The notes: generated from the letters alone by a model not told the origin. A stretch of DNA of 15,453 bases from Candidatus Bathyarchaeota archaeon (GCA_013329615.1 DUKA01000184.1:1-15453); one strand, 5' to 3'. Shown: positions 1-7,138, numbered from the stretch's first letter. A program made the numbers and translations.

Positions 1-503
1 CTCGTTATCGGGTGGGCCTTACGTGTCTTCTTCGGCTCGACGCCCTCGGGGCACTCGACGCGGTCATCGTACGGCAGCATCTCCACAGGGAGAGCCTCTT
101 CCACGGAGGAGCCGTGGTACCTCGCCACGCCGTTGATGCCCTGGTAGCTCAGGTAGCCGCCCGCCATGATCAAACCGCCCCCGCCCCTCACATACTCCTC
201 GATCAGCTTCAGCCTGTTTGGCGTCCTCTCCCCGCCGATCCAGGTCCTCGGGTGCAGCAGGAACGTGTCGGCACCCACATCACTAATGATGATAGTTGAA
301 TACTGCTTCAGCCCCTCCGGCTCGAGGGGGAAAGCCGACTGCGCCTCGTGGCTCGGCATGTGAACCCAGTCACCCCACCCATCCATCGCCCTCTTGAAGT
401 ACGCGACGCCCGTATCGTAGCCGCCGCTCACGAAGCTGTCGAATCCCTTGTAGTGGGTCGTAACAGCCGTCCACGACTCACCCACGAGAAGAACCTTGCC
501 CAT
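1..503 (-). CDS. Putative glutamine amidotransferase-like (class I GATase/ThuA-like fold) protein, 3' part missing
   Basis: I translated this from the minus strand: 167 complete codons, starting MGKVLLVGESW and running off the left edge. Visible family signatures are HYKGFDSF near residue 18, the strand YSTIIISDVGA near 68-78, GERTPNRLKL near 90-99, GGGGLIMAGGYLSYQG near 107-122, and RYHGSSVEEALPVEMLPYDDR near 127-147. These match the 'putative glutamine amidotransferase' family (PF07090-like), usually about 240-250 residues, so roughly the last third is absent. The glycine-rich turn where a GATase would carry its nucleophilic cysteine reads GGYLS, so glutaminase activity is doubtful and the true function is unknown. 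A second in-frame ATG lies at 515. A T-rich TATA-like element at 536-547 would fit leaderless initiation at 515, but family N termini favour 503. It stands alone downstream of UPF0147 on the same strand. Confidence 0.85.
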   Translation of the reverse strand, partial: MGKVLLVGESWTAVTTHYKGFDSFVSGGYDTGVAYFKRAMDGWGDWVHMPSHEAQSAFPLEPEGLKQYSTIIISDVGADTFLLHPRTWIGGERTPNRLKLIEEYVRGGGGLIMAGGYLSYQGINGVARYHGSSVEEALPVEMLPYDDRVECPEGVEPKKTRKAHPIT

Positions 504-535
504 GCTATGCACCATGCGTGACATGGCTTCGACGA

Positions 536-547
536 GTTAAAAAACCG
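536..547 (-). promoter_or_regulatory. T6AA element: likely TATA box of the GATase-like gene and/or end signal of UPF0147
   Basis: On the minus strand this reads GGTTTTTTAAC. It lies about 45 bases after the UPF0147 stop and is centred about 27 bases before the ATG at 515. That is archaeal TATA-box spacing for a leaderless start, and the T6 run also fits a U-tract end signal. The assignment is by position and composition only. Confidence 0.4.
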
Positions 548-591
548 AGGCTAAAACAGATGCGTTTAAACGAGAATTAGGGTACTTTCGG

Positions 592-861
592 CTAGTCCCT
601 GATGCCCTCTAGGACGCTTATGGCGTTCCAGATGCGCGTTCTGCTATACATGGGCATGTTGGGGTCCTGGCTGATGTCCTCAAGGAGCGCTATCGCGTTC
701 GCGGCCCTCGCCGCGATGCTTATGCTACCGTCGAGGAGCATGTCGGACGCCTGCTTCGCGGCCCTACGGATGTTACGGGGGGTCGTGTTATCGTCGGCGA
801 TCATGTTCAAAACGCTCTGGGCCTGCTGCAGTTTCTTCGCGTACTCTTCCTTACCAGACAC
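592..861 (-). CDS. UPF0147 family protein
   Basis: A small all-helical archaeal protein of unknown function, 89 residues from the chosen start. Diagnostic family segments are TTPRNIRRAAKQA at 26-38, ARAANAIALLEDISQDPNMP at 51-70, and SRTRIWNAISVLE at 73-85. These closely match archaeal UPF0147 proteins, and the length is typical. The frame can be opened from a GTG at 870. However, GAGGTG at 868-873 is a strong SD sequence six bases before the GTG at 859-861, and that GTG gives an N terminus like that of homologues (MSGKEEYAKK). It lies between the HAD hydrolase (stop at 945) and the GATase-like gene, all on one strand, with T6AA elements in both gaps. It is predicted soluble and cytoplasmic, with no cysteines or metal motif. 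Confidence 0.9.
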   Translation of the reverse strand: MSGKEEYAKKLQQAQSVLNMIADDNTTPRNIRRAAKQASDMLLDGSISIAARAANAIALLEDISQDPNMPMYSRTRIWNAISVLEGIRD

Positions 862-920
862 AATCAACACCTCTAGACGCCTACTCGAGGCGCCTTGAAT
901 TGGCTCATAGAATCGGTGAT

Positions 921-934
921 GGGGTTAAAAAACC
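921..934 (-). promoter_or_regulatory. Second T6AA element, just after the HAD gene
   Basis: On the minus strand this reads GGTTTTTTAACCCC. It starts 11 bases after the HAD stop and lies about 60 bases before the UPF0147 start. The core GGTTTTTTAAC is identical to that at 536-547. It could end the HAD transcript, start the UPF0147 transcript, or do both. Confidence 0.35.
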
Positions 935-944
935 TTGCACTTCT

Positions 945-1625
945 CTACTTGGCCGTCTTCTCGAGGTAAGCGGGCAGGTCCGCCACGCTCGGTAGAATGA
1001 TCTCGGGCTTGTTTATCTCCCACGCCCTCTCCGGGCGGGAACCCGTCGCAACTCCTATGAAGTGGCACTTCGCGTTCAAAGCGCACGTCGCGTCTATGTG
1101 GTGGTCGCCGACTAGGAAGACCTCGCCGAGCCTGAGCTTCATCAGCTTGGCGGCGTGTATCATGGCCTCGGCGTATGGCTTGGGCTGCGGCGTCTCCCCC
1201 CTGCCGAGGATGGTCTCGAAGTCGCCTATCATATTCGTCTTCTCGAGCGCCTTAACGGCGTACTCGTGGTGGCTCCTCGTGAGTATGGCGAGCCTGTAGC
1301 CCATCTTCTTCAGCTTATGCACGGCCTCATTCGCCCCCTTTATGGCGGTGAGCGTCTCCACAGCCTCGAGCTCCCCCTGATCCATGAGGCGCGTCATCTC
1401 GTCGTCGAGCCACTTCTTCTCCGACTCCGCCTTTTTCTGCTCCTCCCAGTATTTCTTCGCGTGCTCGAGGATGACGACGGTGGTCATCTGAGGCGTCAGC
1501 ACGCTCTTCGGCGCGCCGTGCTCCTCGATGACCGCTATCATGTTTCTCTTCATCTTCATGAAATCCACCTCGGAGTTGACGAGTGTGCCGTCGAGGTCGA
1601 AGACTATGCCTTTGTACTTGCCCAA
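945..1625 (-). CDS. HAD-superfamily hydrolase (phosphoglycolate-phosphatase-like)
   Basis: A soluble phosphatase of the HAD superfamily, 226 residues from the chosen TTG. Motif I is FDLDGTLVNS at about 9-18, with nucleophile and acid/base aspartates D10 and D12. Motif II is AILTRS, with T116. Motif III is the lysine in QPKPYAEA (K149). Motif IV is VGDHHIDA, with D174 and D178. Residues about 18-95 form a helical C1-type cap, as in phosphoglycolate phosphatases and beta-phosphoglucomutases. The cap sets substrate choice, so the substrate cannot be read here. The frame also opens from a GTG at 1685, but the extra 20 residues have no family counterpart. The TTG at 1625 gives MGKYKGIVFDLDG, the usual spacing before motif I, and a GGTTAAG box lies about 30 bases upstream. 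The gene diverges from the cysteine mini-protein. Confidence 0.88.
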   Translation of the reverse strand: MGKYKGIVFDLDGTLVNSEVDFMKMKRNMIAVIEEHGAPKSVLTPQMTTVVILEHAKKYWEEQKKAESEKKWLDDEMTRLMDQGELEAVETLTAIKGANEAVHKLKKMGYRLAILTRSHHEYAVKALEKTNMIGDFETILGRGETPQPKPYAEAMIHAAKLMKLRLGEVFLVGDHHIDATCALNAKCHFIGVATGSRPERAWEINKPEIILPSVADLPAYLEKTAK

Positions 1626-1699
1626 GCCGATCCCCGAACCATACGGTGAAGCGGACTTAACCTTTACCCCGTGGGCTGGGAACACTTTTCACGCTCGAG

Positions 1700-1719
1700 C
1701 CCCCGATATCCCACGGGGG
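1700..1719 (+). promoter_or_regulatory. GC-rich hairpin covering the SD of the mini-protein
   Basis: CCCCCG at 1700-1705 pairs with CGGGGG at 1714-1719 around an eight-base loop. The 3' arm is part of GGGGGTG (1715-1721), the best SD match for the TTG start at 1727, with five bases between them. In RNA the stem would hide that SD, while a second GGGGG at 1721-1725 stays free and could pair instead. The pairing is visible; a regulatory role is inferred. Confidence 0.4.
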
Positions 1720-1726
1720 TGGGGGT

Positions 1727-1936
1727 TTGAAGGTTCTCTGCAGGGAGTGCAAGTGGGCGAAGGAGATAGACGCCGAGACGCGCCTAGCCCTCAGCCAGGA
1801 GAACAAGGAGATACTGAACAGCCTCCTACGATCTCGATACAAGATAGCCGAGTTCCTGTACTGCTCGAAGCAGGGGTGGCTGGAGTCGGCGATCGCAAAG
1901 AAGGAGTGCGAGGGCTTCGACTGGGTAGAAGAGTAG
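1727..1936 (+). CDS. Four-cysteine mini-protein, putative metal binder
   Basis: A 69-residue basic/acidic protein that I cannot assign to a named family. It opens MKVLCRECKWAKEID, with C5 and C8 as a CxxC pair. A charged helix follows (about 16-45), then C46 and C61, and an acidic aromatic tail (GFDWVEE). The spacing resembles small archaeal proteins in which CxxC plus two distal cysteines hold one zinc or an iron-sulfur centre, but this is inferred from cysteines alone. The start is TTG, preceded by GGGGGTG at the right distance. No other start codon occurs in frame nearby. It is divergent from the HAD hydrolase and its stop lies one base from the stop of the convergent ABC permease. Its codon use resembles its neighbours, which supports a real gene rather than a chance frame. 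Confidence 0.65.
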   Translation: MKVLCRECKWAKEIDAETRLALSQENKEILNSLLRSRYKIAEFLYCSKQGWLESAIAKKECEGFDWVEE

Positions 1937-1937
1937 A

Positions 1938-3254
1938 TTAACGCGGCGGCGCCAGCTTCCTCTTCCGGAAGCTGAAGCTGGAAAATCTCGCCGTTATTAT
2001 CCTCTCCGTCGAGAATATCTTCGCCGCTATCCAGAGCACGATCACCGTGAAGACGCTGATGTAGCCTATGCTCCTGATGATTATCCAGTAGTTGCCTAGG
2101 AAGGCTGCCTTCGTCGCCAGCATAGTATGGGTGTAGGGTATCGCTAACATTATCCACTGCACGGCGGGGGGTAGCATCTCGATGTCGCTGAACATCAGTA
2201 TCATGGCGGGGATGATCAGCGGCACGATGAGGACACCGGTCAGACTCTGCGCGCTGCGCACGCTGTCCGCGAAGACCGCGAGGCTGATCGCGAGGGCCAG
2301 CGCCGAGATGAGGGTCACGAACATGACTATGCCGAGCAGTAGGTACCCCATGGGCTGTATCCCGATGCCCGCCCCCGTGAGGTCGACGCTTGTAAACTGA
2401 GGCGCGAAGCTGAAAGCAGAGCTAGTGTAGTAGCCGAAGCCGATCATGTAGCTGATCGAGCCCGCGATGGCGATGACTACTGATCCAGCGAGCTTGCCTC
2501 CGAGGATGGTGAACCTGCCAACGGGCAGCGTCATGAGCGTCTCAAGGGTCTTTTGCTCCTTTTCTAGGGCGATGCTTGTGGCCGCCATCTGTATGGCGAA
2601 TATGACCATCATCATCACCATGATGGGGAGCATTATGCTCTGGCTCATGATCAGGCTCGTTATCTGGCTGGGCGCGACCTCGATGACATTCCCCTTGATG
2701 ATCGAGGCGTAGCTAATAGACAGCGGATCGTGTACCACCGCCGCGCTTCCGAGTTCGCCCGTCACCTCCATGAGCTGATTGATGATGGCGAGGGAGTAGT
2801 AGTAGTTGTAGATACTGACGAGGCTGCCCGCCACGTCAACGCCGGAGGCCTCTGCGATGTTCAGGTTCTTCAGGTTGCCATAGATCTTCACGTGCCCCCT
2901 GAGCCCATTAGTGATGTTCTGCGAGTATCCATTCGGCACGTAGACCATGGCGACCGTGTCCGAGTCCTTGAACTTGACGAGCGCGTCCTCGAGACCAGAT
3001 GCTTGGATGTTCGTCACGGTGTTATTCGTCGTGATATACTGAACGAGGATGCCCGCGATGTTGCCTGCATCGTCGCTGTAGACGGAGAACTTGGCGCCCT
3101 TGATAGCCGTCTGGACTGACTCTTGGCCGATCTGGAGCCCCTGCCCCATGAGGGGGTAGAGGAGGAGAGGCAGCAGCACGACGCCGAAGAGGATCTTCGG
3201 GTCACGTATCAGCTCCTTGATCTCCTTGTAGACTATGCTCGTGAAGCTACCCAA
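1938..3254 (-). CDS. ABC-2 type transporter permease (NatB-like)
   Basis: Membrane half of an ABC exporter, 438 residues. The N terminus (YKEIKELIRDPKILF, then VVLLPLLLYPL) is the hallmark of COG1668/NatB-type permeases. TM1 spans about 21-40. A large extracytoplasmic domain of about 160 residues follows (41-203). Further hydrophobic segments lie near 204-228, 253-275, 303-327, 337-357, 363-383 and 392-412. The cytoplasmic EKEQKTLETLMTLPV at 231-245 is the conserved coupling region after TM2. The C terminus is basic (RKRKLAPPR). The TTG start lies inside the last codons of the upstream ATPase gene (8-base overlap), with GGAGG nine bases before it, so the two are translationally coupled. NatB proteins expel sodium, but this family also includes drug and lipid exporters, so the substrate is open. 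Confidence 0.9.
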   Translation of the reverse strand: MGSFTSIVYKEIKELIRDPKILFGVVLLPLLLYPLMGQGLQIGQESVQTAIKGAKFSVYSDDAGNIAGILVQYITTNNTVTNIQASGLEDALVKFKDSDTVAMVYVPNGYSQNITNGLRGHVKIYGNLKNLNIAEASGVDVAGSLVSIYNYYYSLAIINQLMEVTGELGSAAVVHDPLSISYASIIKGNVIEVAPSQITSLIMSQSIMLPIMVMMMVIFAIQMAATSIALEKEQKTLETLMTLPVGRFTILGGKLAGSVVIAIAGSISYMIGFGYYTSSAFSFAPQFTSVDLTGAGIGIQPMGYLLLGIVMFVTLISALALAISLAVFADSVRSAQSLTGVLIVPLIIPAMILMFSDIEMLPPAVQWIMLAIPYTHTMLATKAAFLGNYWIIIRSIGYISVFTVIVLWIAAKIFSTERIITARFSSFSFRKRKLAPPR

Positions 3255-3978
3255 GCTGAGTCGCCTCCATGAATACCTGTTCTAGGTTGACTGCGTTGTA
3301 TCGGGTCTTCAGCTCCTCGGGTGTGCCCTCAGAGATTATCTTTCCCTCGTTTATGAGGGCGACCCTGTTGCATAGGTACTCGACCTCGAGCATGTTGTGA
3401 CTCGAGACGAGGACGGTTACCCCCATCCCCTCGGCGTAGTCCTTGATCATGCCCCTGACGTGGTATGCTTGGATGACGTCAAGACCCGAGGTTGGCTCGT
3501 CGAGTATGGCGAGCTTCGGCTTTATCATGAGCGCCCTCGCGAGGAGCAGCCTCCTCTTCATGCCCTTGCTGTAGCCGTTCACCCTGTCCTTGAGGCGGTC
3601 GCCGAGGCCACTTATGTCTCTCCCGGCTTGGACCATCTCCTCGACCGTTTCCTTCTTGCTCGCGTAGAAGCCCGCCATGAAGCGCAGGTACTCCTCGCCG
3701 CTGAGATACTGGTACGCCCCAGCGTCCTCGGGGAGGTAGCTGAGTATCCTGCGAACCGCGTCGGCCTCCTTGACGACTTCGTGCCCGAAGACCTCCGCTA
3801 CGCCCGAGGTCGGGCTGATGAGTGTGCCTAGAATCCTCAGCGTCGTCGTCTTCCCGGCGCCGTTTGGACCTATGAGCCCGAAGACCTCGTTTTCATCCAC
3901 CTTAAAGGATGCACCCTTCAGGGCCTCGAAGTCGCCGAAGCTCTTCTTCAGATCACGCACGTCGATGGCGAGCTCCAT
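3247..3978 (-). CDS. ABC transporter ATP-binding protein (NatA/CcmA-like)
   Basis: ATPase subunit for the following ABC-2 permease, 243 residues. Walker A is GPNGAGKTT at about 37-45. The Q-loop region reads SYLPEDAGAY, with glutamate where many ABC proteins have glutamine, as is common in ABC-2 export ATPases. The signature is YSKGMKRR at about 136-143 instead of LSGGQ. Walker B is LAILDEPTSGLD at 156-167, and the switch histidine is in SSHNMLEVE (H194). GAGGAG lies six bases before the ATG at 3978; a TTG at 3981 is in frame just ahead, but its SD spacing is only three bases. A TATA-like AAACTTAAAT at 4016-4025 precedes it. It is the first gene of a two-gene operon, divergent from the sensor kinase. 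Confidence 0.93.
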   Translation of the reverse strand: MELAIDVRDLKKSFGDFEALKGASFKVDENEVFGLIGPNGAGKTTTLRILGTLISPTSGVAEVFGHEVVKEADAVRRILSYLPEDAGAYQYLSGEEYLRFMAGFYASKKETVEEMVQAGRDISGLGDRLKDRVNGYSKGMKRRLLLARALMIKPKLAILDEPTSGLDVIQAYHVRGMIKDYAEGMGVTVLVSSHNMLEVEYLCNRVALINEGKIISEGTPEELKTRYNAVNLEQVFMEATQLG

Positions 3979-4173
3979 CAAATTCTCCTCTTAAAGCCCA
4001 GAACGGGAGGTGCCGATTTAAGTTTTTTTAAATTTTTTCACGCTATTTACTCGTTTTTCTTAAAAAATATTTAGAATATGTAAAAAAAACGCTATAATAT
4101 ATATTATCAAACCCGTTTTTAAATCGATAAATCCCTTATAAACCCTGTACTTCGGGGTCTTCGTAGAGAGCCG
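3979..4173. promoter_or_regulatory. AT-rich divergent control region between the ABC operon and the sensor kinase
   Basis: About 195 bases, strikingly AT-rich in a GC-rich window. On the minus strand AAACTTAAAT (4016-4025) serves the ABC operon. On the plus strand CTTATAAA (4135-4142) lies about 35 bases before the kinase TTG. Between them are a perfect 14-base palindrome ATAATATATATTAT (4094-4107), two copies of ACGCTAT (4040-4046 and 4089-4095) and two copies of CGTTTTT (4052-4058 and 4114-4120). An AAAAACG at 4085-4091 is inverted relative to the second CGTTTTT and flanks the palindrome. No ORF is evident. Operator function is inferred from the repeated elements. Confidence 0.6.
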
Positions 4174-6084
4174 TTGTCGACGCCGCTGCCAGAGGCATCA
4201 CCTAGTGTGATAAAAGTTCTACACGTCGACGATGAAGACTACCAGTTAGAAACGGTGAGGCTGTTCCTCAGGCAGCTCGACGAATCCTTCCAGATTACCT
4301 CCGTATCAAACACGGAACTAGCCCTGCAGGAGCTTGAGGTCAACCGGTTTGATTGTATCGTGACTGATCTCAAGATGCCCGGGATGGATGGCCTTGAGTT
4401 CGCCAAGACCATTAGGGGACGTGTGAAGGCACCTATCATCATCTACACTGGACAGGGGAGCGAAGAGGTCGCGGAGAAGGCGTTCTCCATAGGCATCGAC
4501 GACTACATACGCAAGGAGATCGACCCGAGCCATTATCAGGTTCTGGCGAAGCGCATAAAGACCGCCGTCGAGAAGAGGCGCGCCGAGCAACTATACCTGC
4601 ACGTCGTCGAGGACACACGCGACCCCATAGCGATAGCAGCGAATGGCAAACTAGTCTTCGTAAACAAGGCACTCTCAAACCTTCTTGGCTACAGCGATCC
4701 GAGTAAGTTGATAGGGGAGACGCCCCTGGCGTTTGTCGAAGGGTCAAAGAAGCTTTCTCTGAAGCGTAACTTAGATGAGCGACTCCAGGGAGTCCCGAGG
4801 CCGCAGATCAACGAGTACGAGATACTGCACAAGGATGGGCGGAAGATCTTCATCGAAGCCTCCGCCTCACTAATCGACTACAACGGCATAGACTCGATAC
4901 TCGTCTTCGTGAGAGACATCACAAGCAGGAAGGAGATGGAGAAGACCCTCCAGAAATCCGAGACCCTCTTCCGTACACTCGTCAGCATGGCCCCCGATGG
5001 CATCGCGACCATGAATATGAAGGGAGTTATAACCTTCATCAACGCGAGCTTCTCCCGTTTGACGGGATTCGAATTCGAGGAGATAATCGGGAAAAGCTTC
5101 CTGAACCTGGGCACCCTGCGCGTGAAGGATCTCCCCAACTTCATCAGCATCTTCACAAGCTTCCTCATGAACGACGGGAATTTGGTGTCTCCCATCGAGT
5201 TCATTTTCCAGAGAAAGGACGGGACCGAGGGATACGCCGAGGCAACAGCCCGATTCATTCAGTTGGAGGACAACAAGAAGGAGATATTCATCATAGCTCG
5301 GGACATCTCCGAGAGGAAGAAGATCGAGGAGGAGCTTCGCAGCTACTCGAAGGAACTTGAGAAGCGTGTGGTTGAGCGCAGCCAGATGCTGATAGACTCC
5401 GAGAAGTTGATCACCGCGGGTAGAGTCGCCTCGATGGTTGGCCACGACCTCAGGGGGCCCCTAAACACGATAAAGAACGCGACCTACCTCATGGAGACGA
5501 AGCCCGAGTCGACGAAGGAGATGCTCCAGATCATAAACAGCGCAGTTGACCGCTCGGTGAAGATGCTTGACGAACTCAGGAACCAGACACGCGAGTCCCC
5601 GCTTGAGCTGGATGACATCGACCTTTCGGAGCTCATCGAGGAGGCCGTACAGGAGTCTATACCTCCGCCGAAGGTCCGCGTACAGACCCGGACAGATGAG
5701 CACGTTGTCGCGAGGGTTGACCGTGTAAAGATACGCAGGGTGCTCGATAACCTGATACGCAACGGCTTCGAGGCGATGCCCGACGGTGGAATCCTCATAG
5801 TCACCTGCAGCGAGTCCGACGGCTGCGTCAATATATCCGTCCAGGATCAGGGTGAAGGCATCCCCGATGCCATAAAGTCGCGTCTATTCAAGCCATTCAT
5901 AACGACAAAAGAGAACGGCACGGGGCTCGGCCTCGCCTTCTGTAAGCGTATCATCGACGCACATAGGGGGGAGATATCCGTGAGTTCACGCGTTGGGAAG
6001 GGCACCACTTTCCGTATACGCCTGTTGAAGAAGCTGGAAGCCGACCCGAGGATAAGCGAGCCGATCATCGCCTTCTCCGATTAA
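4174..6084 (+). CDS. Soluble hybrid sensor histidine kinase, REC-PAS-PAS-HisKA-HATPase
   Basis: A 636-residue signalling kinase with no membrane segment, so it senses a cytoplasmic cue. The N-terminal receiver domain (about 12-130) has the acidic pair in HVDDED, phospho-acceptor D65 in TDLKMPGMDG, T92 and K114. PAS domains follow at about 135-255 and 262-383; each ends in a DIT/DIS motif typical of the PAS C-terminal edge. A coiled linker (380-410) leads to the dimerisation helix with phospho-acceptor H424 in GHDLRGPL. The ATPase domain (about 485-620) shows N526/N530 in DNLIRNGFEA, D558 in DQGEGI, FKPFITTK, and GTGLGLAF at 582-589. The start is TTG at 4174; a GTG at 4207 would remove 11 residues and also fits. 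A receiver ahead of the kinase means phosphate may enter from another kinase or be relayed internally. No response-regulator gene lies nearby. Confidence 0.92.
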   Translation: MSTPLPEASPSVIKVLHVDDEDYQLETVRLFLRQLDESFQITSVSNTELALQELEVNRFDCIVTDLKMPGMDGLEFAKTIRGRVKAPIIIYTGQGSEEVAEKAFSIGIDDYIRKEIDPSHYQVLAKRIKTAVEKRRAEQLYLHVVEDTRDPIAIAANGKLVFVNKALSNLLGYSDPSKLIGETPLAFVEGSKKLSLKRNLDERLQGVPRPQINEYEILHKDGRKIFIEASASLIDYNGIDSILVFVRDITSRKEMEKTLQKSETLFRTLVSMAPDGIATMNMKGVITFINASFSRLTGFEFEEIIGKSFLNLGTLRVKDLPNFISIFTSFLMNDGNLVSPIEFIFQRKDGTEGYAEATARFIQLEDNKKEIFIIARDISERKKIEEELRSYSKELEKRVVERSQMLIDSEKLITAGRVASMVGHDLRGPLNTIKNATYLMETKPESTKEMLQIINSAVDRSVKMLDELRNQTRESPLELDDIDLSELIEEAVQESIPPPKVRVQTRTDEHVVARVDRVKIRRVLDNLIRNGFEAMPDGGILIVTCSESDGCVNISVQDQGEGIPDAIKSRLFKPFITTKENGTGLGLAFCKRIIDAHRGEISVSSRVGKGTTFRIRLLKKLEADPRISEPIIAFSD

Positions 6085-6107
6085 AGGCAGGTTCTCCACC
6101 GCGGCGA

Positions 6108-6118
6108 TTTCCTTTTTT
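6108..6118 (+). terminator. T-rich end signal after the sensor kinase
   Basis: TTTCCTTTTTT begins 24 bases after the kinase stop codon and has no GC hairpin before it. This is the pattern of archaeal U-tract termination, which aCPSF1 (encoded at the right edge) assists. Support is position and composition only. Confidence 0.5.
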
Positions 6119-6156
6119 AAACAGAACATTAAATATCTTTTAACCCGGAGTGCATG

Positions 6157-6165
6157 TTTTATATA
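6157..6165 (+). promoter_or_regulatory. TATA box of the UbiA gene
   Basis: TTTTATATA, centred about 37 bases before the TTG start, predicts a transcript beginning near 6188 with a leader of about ten bases. The surrounding stretch 6085-6197 is AT-rich and holds no other feature beyond the T tract after the kinase. Confidence 0.55.
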
Positions 6166-6197
6166 CTAATTGATAGCGTGATTTTACGGGTAGAAAT

Positions 6198-7124
6198 TTG
6201 CCTAGTTTTAAGGATTATGGATTAACCCCAATTGGCTTCATCGACGGCGCCATCAAAATCTTCAGATCACGCATCGAGGTGATATTCCTCTGGACGTGGA
6301 GCACGGTCATCGCCACGATGATAGCGGGGCATGGCACGCCCCCGCTCGTGCCCTCCCTAATGATCTTACTAGCCGCCATACTGGTCACATGCTCCGTCTA
6401 CACATACAACGACGTAGTCGACGCCGAGATGGATAGGACGAACAAGAACAAGACCGGCAGGCCCATAGCGAACGGGTCCGTATCGAAGGAGGTGGCGATG
6501 GTCTTCGCCGTCCTCACCGGGCTGGTGGGGCTTGCCCTGAGCTACCTTGTGAGCCTGCCCTCCTTCGCCCTCTGCTTGGCATGGTTCATAGTCTTTATCC
6601 TCTACAGCCTCCCCGGCATACGATTCAAGAAGATGTTCATAATAAAGGAGGTAACGTCCTCCTCGGGACAGATATTCACGACGCTAATGGGCGGCTTCGC
6701 GGTGAGCAGCGTCTTCAACCCCTCTGTGTTGTTCGCCGGGTTAATCTTCTGGCTCTTCACGTTCCTCGGCGTCCCCGCCTTCGCTGATTCGCAGGACGTT
6801 GACGAGGACGCCGCCTTCGGCGTGAAGACACTCGCCAGGGCCCTCGATTGGCGAAGGAAAGTACAGCTGATGGGCATAGGCGTGCTCTTCGTCATGACTG
6901 TCATGCCGCTCACCTATGCTCAGCTCGGATTCAACGTGCTCCTCCCAATCTCGACGATTGTGATGAGTCTCATCTTCCTGCGTTGGGGCATCGTGCCCAT
7001 GATGACGGGGACCTATACGACTGCGCTTGTCCTCAAGGGCAGGCGCATCTTCACGATCTACCTGCTGATAATTCAGATAATGACTATTATTGGCACCTTG
7101 AGTCTGGGTTTTCTGCCCTTCTAG
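6198..7124 (+). CDS. UbiA-family prenyltransferase
   Basis: An integral-membrane prenyltransferase of 308 residues with eight or nine hydrophobic segments. The first aspartate-rich motif is YNDVVDAEMDRTNKNKTGRP at 70-89 (N71, D72, D75, D79). The second is ADSQDVDEDAAFGVKTLA at 196-213 (D197, D200, D204). Together these bind Mg-diphosphate of the isoprenoid donor. LYSLPGIRFKK at 135-145 is also characteristic of UbiA proteins. Archaeal members include digeranylgeranylglyceryl phosphate synthase for membrane lipids, quinone prenyltransferases and heme farnesyltransferase. The motifs do not decide among these, and the neighbours give no pathway clue. The TTG start is the only one that keeps the first membrane helix, and a good TATA box precedes it. 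It may be transcribed with the following amidohydrolase (57-base gap), though that gap contains its own TATA-like element. Confidence 0.9.
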   Translation: MPSFKDYGLTPIGFIDGAIKIFRSRIEVIFLWTWSTVIATMIAGHGTPPLVPSLMILLAAILVTCSVYTYNDVVDAEMDRTNKNKTGRPIANGSVSKEVAMVFAVLTGLVGLALSYLVSLPSFALCLAWFIVFILYSLPGIRFKKMFIIKEVTSSSGQIFTTLMGGFAVSSVFNPSVLFAGLIFWLFTFLGVPAFADSQDVDEDAAFGVKTLARALDWRRKVQLMGIGVLFVMTVMPLTYAQLGFNVLLPISTIVMSLIFLRWGIVPMMTGTYTTALVLKGRRIFTIYLLIIQIMTIIGTLSLGFLPF

Positions 7125-7138
7125 GCGCGTGGGCGGCT

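Noticed and set aside
1626..1685. GTG at 1685 as the HAD hydrolase start
   Set aside because: It would add 20 residues of no family similarity before motif I; the TTG at 1625 gives the usual spacing. I keep it as an alternative only.
3982..4173. A small RNA gene or origin of replication in the AT-rich gap
   Set aside because: There is no stable GC stem, no set of origin-recognition-box repeats and no Cdc6/Orc1 gene nearby; the divergent promoter explanation is enough.
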